Positions 1-6,488 of a stretch of 7,183 nucleotides of DNA are shown here, piece after piece. The stretch is from NCBI GenBank assembly GCA_041557595.1, contig JBFFGE010000221.1:1-7183 (forward strand), given 5' to 3'. The notes beneath the pieces were generated by a model. The model was not told where the DNA came from. It saw nothing but the letters and a program-made list of their open reading frames with translations, and searched no databases. The position numbers and the translations under genes are program-made. The stretch is from JAOTYV01 sp041557595 (lineage in GTDB: Bacteria > Pseudomonadota > Alphaproteobacteria > UBA8366). Within the stretch, counting starts at the first letter, position 1. Each line of letters opens with the position of its first letter.

Positions 1-32
1 CCTGCCTTTAATTGATTCCAATTAAAGGCAGG
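1..32. repeat. Perfect 14-bp inverted repeat, 4-nt loop, at window edge
   Basis: Arm CCTGCCTTTAATTG (1-14) is the exact reverse complement of CAATTAAAGGCAGG (19-32), with loop ATTC between. The repeat may extend left of the window. No T-run follows it on the plus strand (the next bases are TTGATCTAG), so it is not a classic rho-independent terminator for rightward transcription. A terminator for leftward transcription, or a bidirectional one, cannot be judged because the flank is missing. An operator-like palindrome upstream of uppP is an alternative. The repeat itself is certain; its role is not. Confidence 0.8.
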
Positions 33-99
33 TTGATCTAGTGTGCGCCCGGGAATGAGGTTGGCGCGCCGGCCGCAGAAGGGGAAATAGGGAAATTAC

Positions 100-900
100 G
101 TGGAAATCGTCCAGCTCGTAACCCTGGCCGTCGTCCAAGGCATCACCGAATTTCTGCCTATCAGCTCATCAGGTCACTTGGTCTTGACCTCCCGAGTCCT
201 CGGTTGGGCCGACCAGGGATTGGTTATCGATGTCGCCGTCCATGTCGGCACGCTGCTTGCGGTCATGGTCTATTTTTGGCGGGACATCTGGCGAATGATC
301 GCCGGTACCGCGGGCATCGTGACAGGCCGGCGGGATCAAGGCTTCCGCCTGGCGTTGCACGTCGTCATCGCCACGATTCCCATCGTCGCCGCCGGGTATT
401 TTATCCAGCCCTATATCGGTTCCACGTTTCGCAGCGTCGAGCTGATCGGCTGGACAACCCTCGGCTTCGGCATCCTGCTGGGCGTCGCGGACTGGCTCTG
501 CATGACGCTCCGCCGCATCGAACATCTCAACGTGCCGACCGCATTTTTCGTCGGGGTGGCGCAGGTATTGGCGCTGCTGCCCGGCACCAGCCGATCGGGC
601 ATCACCATGACCGCTTGCCGGTTCATGGGCATGGAGCGCGGCGAAGCGGCGCGCTTTTCGCTGTTAATGTCGATACCGGCAATCCTCGGCGCGGCGACCA
701 TCGCGGGGCTCGGACTTTACAAGAGCGGCAATGTCGCGCTCGGCCTCGATGCCGCCCTGGCGGCGCTGTTCGCTTTCGGAACGGCGCTGATTTCCATCGC
801 GGCCATGATGCAATGGCTGATGCGCGCGACCTTCACGCCCTTCGTGATTTACCGCGTGCTGCTCGGCGGGCTGCTGCTGTACTGGGTCTACTACGGATAG
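100..900 (+). CDS. uppP: Undecaprenyl-diphosphatase UppP (BacA family)
   Basis: This integral inner-membrane phosphatase converts undecaprenyl diphosphate to undecaprenyl phosphate, recycling the lipid carrier for peptidoglycan and surface glycan synthesis; overproduction gives bacitracin resistance in this family. The 266-aa product has the usual family length and is strongly hydrophobic throughout. Both signature motifs are present: the N-terminal QGITEFLPISSSGH (Q13, E17, H26), matching the (E/Q)xxxE plus serine/histidine motif, and PGTSRSG at 161-167 with the catalytic-type arginine R165. The start is a GTG at 100, preceded by AGGGA at 89-93 with 6 nt spacing; no upstream in-frame start fits the family better. 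The gene converges on the NDUFA9-like gene with only 6 bp between stops. No clear sigma-70 promoter was seen in the 99 bp upstream. Identity is very secure. Confidence 0.97.
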   Translation: MEIVQLVTLAVVQGITEFLPISSSGHLVLTSRVLGWADQGLVIDVAVHVGTLLAVMVYFWRDIWRMIAGTAGIVTGRRDQGFRLALHVVIATIPIVAAGYFIQPYIGSTFRSVELIGWTTLGFGILLGVADWLCMTLRRIEHLNVPTAFFVGVAQVLALLPGTSRSGITMTACRFMGMERGEAARFSLLMSIPAILGAATIAGLGLYKSGNVALGLDAALAALFAFGTALISIAAMMQWLMRATFTPFVIYRVLLGGLLLYWVYYG

Positions 901-906
901 ACGGGT

Positions 907-1902
907 TCAGACGAAATTCGGCTGACTGTAGCGTCCGCCACGACGGTAGATGTCCAAATAGGTCGGCAGGATGACCTCGGCCGCGGTCGGCGCAACACCG
1001 AGATCCTGCAGCCCGGGCAGCTTGCCGCCCACCACATTATCCGTTTTGAGCAAGGTGACCTGATCGCGCGTCAGAGGCGGCACCGGAAGCAGGCCTGCAA
1101 AGAATCCGATCAGGGAACCGGCCCAAAATGGCAGCGGCATCAGCAGGCACCGCCGGCCGGACTGTTCCATCACCAGCCGCATCAATTCGACGAAACTGTA
1201 AACCGTCGGGCCGCCGAGTTCATAGGTCTTGCCGCGGCAGGCCGGGTCCGCCAGCGCCTTAAAGGCAGCATCCGCCACATCGCCGACATAGACCGGTTGA
1301 AACCGGGTACCGCCCGAACCGTAAAGATCCAGCTTGCCGTTCCGGAAACGCGGGAACGGACACCCGAAAACGGGCAGCACAGGCGACCAGCAGGCCATTC
1401 GGGCAAACCGATTGAAAAAATCGTCCTGCGGCCCGAAGACCACGCTCGGGCGCAGGATCACGGCGCCCGGGATATGTTTGCGCACCGCGTCCTCGCCGAG
1501 CGCCTTGCTGCGCGCATAGGCGGATGCGGAATTCTTGTCCGCGCCGATCGCCGAAATCTGGACAAAGGTTTCGACGCCTGCCGCCTTGGCCGCCGCCGCG
1601 ATACGCTCGGCGCCGGCGCGGTGCACCGCATCGAAGGTCTGCCGCCCGCGCGGATAGAGGATACCCACCAAATTGACCACGGCATCGGCGCCTTCGACCG
1701 CCGCCCGCACCGAGGCGTCATCCCGGATATTGGCCTGAACCGGGGTTATCTGACCGACATTTCCCATCGACTTCAACACCAAGGCCCGTTGCGGATCCCG
1801 CTCCGCGGCGCGAATTTGCGCGCCCGCCGCGGCCAGTCGTTGCACGATCTGCCGGCCGATGAAGCCGGCCCCGCCAAATACGGTTACGAGACGCCCTTCC
1901 AT
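907..1902 (-). CDS. NDUFA9-like atypical short-chain dehydrogenase/epimerase
   Basis: This 331-aa protein belongs to the extended/atypical SDR group usually labelled 'complex I NDUFA9 subunit family'. An N-terminal Rossmann fold is visible: GGAGFIG at 10-16 (GxxGxxG, dinucleotide binding), NLVGILY at 77-83, a YxxxK pair at Y129/K133, RPSVVFGPQD at 151-160, and the family-typical FQPVYVGDVA at 201-210. In mitochondria the relative NDUFA9 is an accessory subunit of respiratory complex I that binds NADPH. In bacteria the role is not settled, and no nuo gene is in this window, so a link to complex I is inference from the family name. A stretch of about 15 residues around 180-196 lies before the TRFQPV motif where shorter homologues have only a Gly-rich turn. 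The ATG at 1902 follows a GGGGGTGA sequence at short spacing. No convincing promoter was seen in the 156 bp upstream. Confidence 0.88.
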   Translation of the reverse strand: MEGRLVTVFGGAGFIGRQIVQRLAAAGAQIRAAERDPQRALVLKSMGNVGQITPVQANIRDDASVRAAVEGADAVVNLVGILYPRGRQTFDAVHRAGAERIAAAAKAAGVETFVQISAIGADKNSASAYARSKALGEDAVRKHIPGAVILRPSVVFGPQDDFFNRFARMACWSPVLPVFGCPFPRFRNGKLDLYGSGGTRFQPVYVGDVADAAFKALADPACRGKTYELGGPTVYSFVELMRLVMEQSGRRCLLMPLPFWAGSLIGFFAGLLPVPPLTRDQVTLLKTDNVVGGKLPGLQDLGVAPTAAEVILPTYLDIYRRGGRYSQPNFV

Positions 1903-2017
1903 TTCACCCCCAAAATCACCATCTCTGGTCGGGCCGCGCCGCCGCGACGATCACGGCGAACCGGTCCGCGCGCAGCATAGACGACCCGCAGTCCGTAGAA
2001 CAGAGATGTGAATCCAG

Positions 2018-2046
2018 TTGACATTAATCTTGGCAATGACCAAATT
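2018..2046 (+). promoter_or_regulatory. Predicted sigma-70-type promoter for tRNA-Leu (and rnd)
   Basis: A consensus -35 box TTGACA (2018-2023) is followed after exactly 17 bp by CAAATT (2041-2046), a moderate -10 box matching TATAAT at 3 of 6 positions. Transcription would start near 2053, about 6 nt before the mature tRNA 5' end, which is a typical arrangement for a tRNA gene. Because no terminator is visible between the tRNA and rnd, this promoter could also serve rnd. The call is from sequence pattern and position only. Confidence 0.6.
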
Positions 2047-2058
2047 CCGGCGCGATGG

Positions 2059-2145
2059 GCCCAGGTGGCGGAATTGGTAGACGCGCAGGTTTCAGGTACC
2101 TGTGGGGGAAACCTCGTGGAAGTTCGAGTCTTCTCCTGGGCACCA
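2059..2145 (+). tRNA. tRNA-Leu, anticodon CAG
   Basis: The class II tRNA folds fully by eye. The acceptor stem is GCCCAGG (2059-2065) with CCTGGGC (2135-2141). The D stem is GCG/CGC (2068-2070 / 2082-2084). The anticodon stem is CAGGT/ACCTG (2086-2090 / 2098-2102) with a 7-nt loop TTCAGGT, placing anticodon CAG at 2093-2095. A long variable arm occupies 2103-2117. The T stem is GGAAG/CTTCT (2118-2122 / 2130-2134) with loop TTCGAGT and one G-T wobble at its base. The discriminator A73 (2142) and a gene-encoded CCA (2143-2145) complete it; leucine tRNAs use A73. It reads CUG, a leucine codon used very often in the neighbouring genes. The rnd gene begins 74 nt downstream. Confidence 0.97.
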
Positions 2146-2208
2146 CCGACCCCATCCGGACGGGCACGAGCGATCGAACGGCGCACCGTCACGCCACGCA
2201 TATCGCCT

Positions 2209-2214
2209 GGAGGA
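2209..2214 (+). promoter_or_regulatory. Shine-Dalgarno GGAGGA that fixes the rnd start
   Basis: GGAGGA ends 5 nt before the GTG at 2220 and is one of the best ribosome-binding matches in the window. It shows that rnd starts at this GTG. The open frame continues upstream to an ATG at 2055, but that extension would read through the whole tRNA-Leu gene. Confidence 0.85.
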
Positions 2215-2219
2215 CGACG

Positions 2220-2834
2220 GTGACGATCCATCTCCATCAGGGCGACCTGCCGGAAGGGCTAGACTTCAAGGGCAGCATCGCCGTCGATACTGAAACGATG
2301 GGGCTCGATCCGTTGCGCGACCGGCTGTGTCTGGTGCAACTCTCCGACGGCAATGGCGACGGGCATCTCGTGCAATTCGCGCCGGGCGCCTACGACGCGC
2401 CGAACCTGAAACGCCTGCTGGCCGACCCGGAAATCCTCAAGCTGTTCCATTTTGCGCGCTTCGACCTTGCCGTGTTGAAACACCATCTCGGCGTCGAGTG
2501 CCAGCCGGTGTATTGCACCAAGATCGCATCCCGTCTGGTCCGCACCTACACCGACCGGCATGGACTCAAGGATCTGTGCAAGGAATTGCTCGGCGTCGAT
2601 ATTTCCAAGCAGCAACAATCCTCCGATTGGGGGAACGACACGCTCAGCGACGAGCAGAAACAATATGCCGCCGGCGACGTCCTGTATCTGCACCGGATCA
2701 AAGAACGGCTGGACATCATGCTCGCGCGCGAGGGCCGCGCCGATTTAGCCGAGGCCGCTTTCCGGTTTCTGCCCGTGCGCGCAACACTCGATCTGAGCGG
2801 ATACCGTGACATGGACATATTCGCGCACAGCTAG
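2220..2834 (+). CDS. rnd: Ribonuclease D, short single-domain form
   Basis: This is a 3'-5' exoribonuclease of the DEDDy family, which trims tRNA precursor 3' ends and other small RNAs in the cytoplasm using two metal ions. The 204-aa product contains the three exonuclease motifs. ExoI is VDTET with D23 and E25, ExoII is HFARFD with D82, and ExoIII is YAAGD with Y149 and D153 (YxxxD). It consists of the exonuclease domain only; the C-terminal HRDC domains of the longer E. coli enzyme (about 375 aa) are absent, as is usual in alphaproteobacteria. The start is GTG 2220 behind GGAGGA. An upstream in-frame ATG at 2055 is rejected because the extra 55 residues would be encoded by tRNA-Leu. The gene lies 74 nt after that tRNA with no terminator between, so co-transcription is plausible. 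Confidence 0.94.
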   Translation: MTIHLHQGDLPEGLDFKGSIAVDTETMGLDPLRDRLCLVQLSDGNGDGHLVQFAPGAYDAPNLKRLLADPEILKLFHFARFDLAVLKHHLGVECQPVYCTKIASRLVRTYTDRHGLKDLCKELLGVDISKQQQSSDWGNDTLSDEQKQYAAGDVLYLHRIKERLDIMLAREGRADLAEAAFRFLPVRATLDLSGYRDMDIFAHS

Positions 2835-2860
2835 AAATCGGCCGAAACGAGCCGGATTCA

Positions 2861-2889
2861 TTGACCCTTAACACATGCGGCTGCATAAT
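2861..2889 (+). promoter_or_regulatory. Predicted strong sigma-70-type promoter of the kdsD-lpt operon
   Basis: TTGACC (2861-2866) and CATAAT (2884-2889) are separated by exactly 17 bp, each one mismatch from the consensus. A run of seven T at 2889-2895 follows. Transcription would start near 2896, giving a leader of about 138 nt before kdsD. The position just after the rnd stop (2834) and before a tightly packed gene series supports it as the main operon promoter. It also shows that an ATG at 2875, in frame with kdsD but lying between the -35 and -10 boxes, is not the kdsD start. Confidence 0.72.
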
Positions 2890-2897
2890 TTTTTTGG

Positions 2898-2931
2898 CCT
2901 TCGGGCGAATGCCGCACCCCGAAGGGCGGCA
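2898..2931 (+). promoter_or_regulatory. Leader RNA with two mutually exclusive hairpins upstream of kdsD
   Basis: Hairpin A pairs CCTTCGGG (2898-2905) with CCCGAAGG (2918-2925), 8 perfect base pairs with a 12-nt loop, at the very 5' end of the predicted transcript. Hairpin B pairs TGCCGC (2910-2915) with GCGGCA (2926-2931), 6 pairs with a 10-nt loop. They interlock and cannot form together with normal geometry. The left arm CCTTCG (2898-2903) also complements CGAAGG at 2944-2949, the ribosome-binding region of the short frame starting at 2960. The pairings are visible; a regulatory role is inference, and I do not recognise a known riboswitch. No T-run follows, so this is not a terminator. Confidence 0.45.
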
Positions 2932-2959
2932 CCGAACCAAAGGCGAAGGGCAAGATATC

Positions 2960-3037
2960 GTGACAAGGATTTGCACCGACCCCAAGCCGCAAGAGCCGCG
3001 ACGACCATCGCGCGTTGCGATAGACTGGCCATCATGA
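2960..3037 (+). CDS. Possible 25-codon upstream ORF coupled to kdsD
   Basis: A short frame starts at GTG 2960 behind AAGGG (2946-2950, 9 nt spacing) and encodes 25 residues beginning MTRICTDPKPQE and ending AIDWPS. Its TGA stop at 3035-3037 overlaps the kdsD ATG at 3034-3036 in the arrangement ATGA, as lptC and lptA do further on. kdsD itself has no good ribosome-binding site, so ribosomes finishing this frame could re-initiate at kdsD. The peptide is rich in proline and arginine and I recognise no family. It could be chance in GC-rich DNA; the support is the ribosome-binding site and the overlap, with no evidence of conservation. It may act only as a leader rather than make a functional peptide. 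Confidence 0.35.
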   Translation: MTRICTDPKPQEPRRPSRVAIDWPS

Positions 3038-4056
3038 GCGCGTCCAATCGCAAAAAGTCCGCGGGCTCGGCCGACTCTGCGTCGCAAGACCTCGTCTCGG
3101 CGGCGCGCGTTCTTCGCCTGGAGGCGAAAGGCCTCGAAACCCTTGCCGACCAACTCGATGGATCGTTTTCCAAGGCGGTCGATATCCTGGAGGCGGTGAC
3201 AGGCCGCATCATCATGACCGGCATGGGCAAGAACGGGCCGATCGCCGGCAAGATCGCGGCAACGCTGGCGTCCACGGGCAGCCCCGCCACGTACGTCCAT
3301 CCCTCGGAAGCGAGTCACGGCGATCTCGGCATGATCAAGCGGGAAGATGCGGTGGTCGCCCTGTCCAATTCCGGTGAAACCGTCGAGCTTCGCGATCTCC
3401 TGGAATATTCGCGCCGGTTTTCCATCCCGATGATCGCGATTACCGGGAATCCGGCCAGCACCCTCGCGGAAATGTCCGACGTCGTGCTGGTCCTGCCGAA
3501 CGTGCCCGAAGCCTGCCCCATGGGGTTGGCGCCAACGACTTCGACCACCGCCAGCCTGGCGCTTGGCGATGCGCTGGCCGTCGCATTATTGGAGCGTAAG
3601 GGTTTCTCGGCACAGGACTTCCGCGTGCTGCATCCCGGCGGCAAGCTCGGCAGCAGCCTGGTGCGCGTCGCCGACATCATGCATACGGGCGACGACATAC
3701 CGCTGGCGACATCCGATACGCCGATGAGCGAAGCGATGATTACCATGACCGAGAAACGCCAGGGCTGCATCGGCATCGTCGATGCGTCCGGCCGCCTGAT
3801 CGGGATTGTCACCGATGGCGACCTGCGGCGGAACATGGACGATTCGATCCTGCAGAAAACGGCCGGCGATATCATGACGGCCTCGCCGCGCACGATCCGG
3901 CCGCAGGCCTTGGCGGCGGAGGCGATGGCGGCGATGGTGATCGACAACCGACCAATTTCAAACCTGTTCGTCGTCGAGGACCCGAAGGACTCCGACAAAG
4001 CCGTGCCGATCGGTATCCTGCATATGAACGACTGCCTGATGGCCGGCGTCGCCTGA
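3034..4056 (+). CDS. kdsD: Arabinose-5-phosphate isomerase KdsD (KpsF/GutQ family)
   Basis: This cytoplasmic aldose-ketose isomerase converts ribulose-5-phosphate to arabinose-5-phosphate, the first committed precursor of Kdo in LPS. The 340-aa product matches the family (E. coli KdsD is 328 aa). An N-terminal SIS domain covers about 45-185, with GMGKNG at 63-68, HPSEASHGDLGM at 89-100 and SNSGET at 111-116, followed by HPGGKLG at 200-206. Two CBS domains follow at about 210-268 and 275-335. Residues K66, E118, E159 and H200 line up with the four active-site residues described for E. coli KdsD at a constant offset of 7. The family serine of GKSG is asparagine here. I chose ATG 3034 because the N-terminus then fits the family; the in-frame ATG 2875 lies inside the promoter and would add 53 Arg-rich residues. 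lptC begins 3 nt after the stop. kdsC, present between kdsD and lptC in E. coli, is absent. Confidence 0.95.
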   Translation: MSASNRKKSAGSADSASQDLVSAARVLRLEAKGLETLADQLDGSFSKAVDILEAVTGRIIMTGMGKNGPIAGKIAATLASTGSPATYVHPSEASHGDLGMIKREDAVVALSNSGETVELRDLLEYSRRFSIPMIAITGNPASTLAEMSDVVLVLPNVPEACPMGLAPTTSTTASLALGDALAVALLERKGFSAQDFRVLHPGGKLGSSLVRVADIMHTGDDIPLATSDTPMSEAMITMTEKRQGCIGIVDASGRLIGIVTDGDLRRNMDDSILQKTAGDIMTASPRTIRPQALAAEAMAAMVIDNRPISNLFVVEDPKDSDKAVPIGILHMNDCLMAGVA

Positions 4057-4059
4057 ACG

Positions 4060-4752
4060 ATGGCGAAGAACGCGGAGATCGCCGTGGACGCACCGTCCGA
4101 CGCATCGTCAAGTTATCGCAGGCTGAATGTTTCCAGCAGCAGATCGACCCGCGTCTCTCGCCGCTATGGGCGCTTCGTCGGATTCATGCGGGTTTTCCTG
4201 CCGACGATCGCCGCCGCGCTCATCGTGATCGTCGCCCTGTGGCCGCAGTTCAGCGACCAGCAACGACGCTTTTCGATCACCCCCGCAAAGGTCGATCAAG
4301 GCGTCGTGAAAAATCTGACCATGGTGAACGGCGTCTATACCGGCGTTGACGAGAAACGGCGGCCCTATACCGTAACCTCCGATTCGGTCAGCCTGGCCAG
4401 CCTCAAATCGCCCAAAATATCGCTGACCGGACCGAAGGCCGACATCCTTATGGAAAACGGCGCCTGGGTCGCGGTGACAGCGGACACCGGCAAATTTCAC
4501 AAGGAAACCAAGAAACTGATCCTGATCGGAAATGTCAGCCTGTTTCACGATAGCGGCTACGAATTCCGCACACAGGAAATCTCGGTCAACCTGGCCAAGG
4601 GCAGCGCGCATGGCGAAGTTGCGATCAAAGGGCAGGGACCGTTCGGCAGCATCGAGTCGCAGGGTTTCGAGGCGCACAATCGCGGCGAACGGGTCATCTT
4701 CACAGGCAAGACGAAGCTCGTACTGTTTCCGGGCAAGGTCCCCGGAGAATGA
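4060..4752 (+). CDS. lptC: LPS export protein LptC, inner-membrane bitopic subunit
   Basis: LptC is anchored in the inner membrane beside the LptB2FG transporter and hands LPS to LptA in the periplasm. The 230-aa product has a basic, Ser/Arg-rich cytoplasmic N-terminus (about 1-43), one membrane segment at about 44-62 (VFLPTIAAALIVIVAL within it), and a periplasmic beta-rich domain of the LptC/YrbK type. Alternating hydrophobic stretches such as KLILIGNVSLFHDSGYEFRT (152-171) and the closing RVIFTGKTKLVLFPG (211-225) are typical of the jellyroll fold. It is longer than the E. coli protein (191 aa), mainly through the N-terminal tail. ATG 4060 follows the kdsD stop by 3 nt with a poor ribosome-binding site, suggesting translational coupling. 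Its stop overlaps the lptA start. Overall sequence similarity in this family is low, so gene order contributes to the call. Confidence 0.88.
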   Translation: MAKNAEIAVDAPSDASSSYRRLNVSSSRSTRVSRRYGRFVGFMRVFLPTIAAALIVIVALWPQFSDQQRRFSITPAKVDQGVVKNLTMVNGVYTGVDEKRRPYTVTSDSVSLASLKSPKISLTGPKADILMENGAWVAVTADTGKFHKETKKLILIGNVSLFHDSGYEFRTQEISVNLAKGSAHGEVAIKGQGPFGSIESQGFEAHNRGERVIFTGKTKLVLFPGKVPGE

Positions 4753-5651
4753 GCGCTCCGCCGGAATCCTCGGCTTCCCGCATTTGGTTCCGTGCAGCGC
4801 TGATCATGATTGCGATGCTCGCCGCGACCGCGGCGCCGGCGCAAAACCTGTTTTCTCAAGGCGGCAATCAACCGGTCACGATCCGTGCCGACAACGGCAT
4901 CGAATGGATTCGCGATGAGCGAAAATACGTCGCCCGCGGCAACGCGACCGCGTCGCGCGACAACGCGACGATCAGGGCGGACACGCTGACGGCCTATTAC
5001 CGGCAAAAACCCAGCGGCAAGGGTCAGGAGATCTTTCGGGTCGTCGCCATCGGAAAGGTCCGGATCACCGCCAACGAACAGGTCGCGGTCGGCGACAGGG
5101 CGGTCTACGACATCGACCAGGCCGTGTTCGTCCTGAAGGGCAAGAAACTGCGTTTCCAGTCCAGGCAGGGCGTCCTGACGGCGCGGGACAGTCTGGAATA
5201 CTGGGAGGCCAAACGTCTCGCCGTGGCGCGCGGCGATGCGGTCGTGGTGCGCGAAGCGCAACGCATAACCGCCGACGTGATGACCGCCCATATCGAGGAT
5301 CAGGCGCCCGCCAACGCGAGTAAATCCGCCAAACCGGCAAAACCCGAAGCAAAACCCAAGACCGACTCCAAAATCGCCGGGGAAAAGGATCCGTTCGGCG
5401 GATCGCGCATTCGCCAGATCGACGCCTTCGGCAACGTGCACGTGTCGCTGCGCAAAGGGATTGTGCGCGGAGATACCGCCGTGTATGAACCCGCCAAGGG
5501 GATTGCGACAATTTGTGGTGGTGTAAGCATTACCAGTGGCAAGAATCAACTGAAAGGCCAGTGCGCCGACGTCAACCTCAAGACGGGAATTTACCGATTG
5601 AAGGGACGCGCGACCGGTCTGGTAATGCCCACACGGAAAAAGAAGCCCTGA
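4749..5651 (+). CDS. lptA: Periplasmic LPS transport protein LptA (OstA-like), long form
   Basis: LptA forms the periplasmic bridge that carries LPS from LptC to LptD at the outer membrane. The 300-aa product begins with a signal peptide: basic RIWFR (11-15), hydrophobic core to about residue 30, and likely cleavage near APAQ (29-32). OstA-type beta repeats follow, starting with IRADNGIEWIRDERKYVARG (45-64). It is much longer than E. coli LptA (185 aa). The beta-rich region splits into an N-terminal part (about 42-184) and a C-terminal part (about 219-287), joined by a Lys/Ala/Pro-rich segment at 185-213 with seven lysines. Two cysteines, C256 and C272, lie in the last part and could form a disulfide. 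ATG 4749 overlaps the lptC stop as ATGA; GGAGA abuts the start too closely to be an ideal site, so coupling is likely. Confidence 0.9.
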   Translation: MSAPPESSASRIWFRAALIMIAMLAATAAPAQNLFSQGGNQPVTIRADNGIEWIRDERKYVARGNATASRDNATIRADTLTAYYRQKPSGKGQEIFRVVAIGKVRITANEQVAVGDRAVYDIDQAVFVLKGKKLRFQSRQGVLTARDSLEYWEAKRLAVARGDAVVVREAQRITADVMTAHIEDQAPANASKSAKPAKPEAKPKTDSKIAGEKDPFGGSRIRQIDAFGNVHVSLRKGIVRGDTAVYEPAKGIATICGGVSITSGKNQLKGQCADVNLKTGIYRLKGRATGLVMPTRKKKP

Positions 5652-5691
5652 AGCCGCCGGAATTCAGACGGTATTACGCGGATTGCAGGTG

Positions 5692-6471
<780 letters not shown>

Positions 6472-6488
6472 GCACCGAGTAAACTCCC

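Noticed and set aside
63..76. Back-to-back rare-cutter-like sites (GGCGCGCC followed by GGCCGC) suggesting a cloning junction
   Set aside because: The surrounding sequence is continuous, natural-looking GC-rich DNA with no vector features; such sites occur by chance at this base composition.
61..77. Possible sigma-54 promoter (TTGG, then GC at 75-76) just before uppP
   Set aside because: The GG and GC spacing fits, but the -12 element reads CCGC rather than TTGC and the stretch is simply GC-rich. uppP is not a known sigma-54 target, and rpoN in the same window is not evidence.
1297..1980. 227-codon plus-strand frame opposite the NDUFA9-like gene
   Set aside because: The minus strand has Rossmann and YxxxK motifs across the same bases. 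The plus frame is Arg/His-rich with no motif.
2146..2219. Possible terminator between tRNA-Leu and rnd
   Set aside because: Only short weak pairings (for example ACGG with CCGT) are present, with no T-run, so no terminator can be supported.
1884..2237. Frames crossing the tRNA-Leu gene on both strands (minus 1884-2237, plus 2008-2223)
   Set aside because: Both are translations of the tRNA sequence, a well-known source of false hypothetical proteins.
2875..3033. 53-residue N-terminal extension of KdsD from ATG 2875
   Set aside because: The ATG lies between the -35 and -10 boxes of a strong predicted promoter, has no ribosome-binding site, and the extension is Arg-rich and unlike the family.
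4557..5549. 330-codon open frame on the minus strand, antisense to lptA and the end of lptC
   Set aside because: The plus-strand genes have clear families, a signal peptide and start/stop overlaps. The antisense product shows no recognisable domain and is a typical shadow frame of GC-rich coding DNA.
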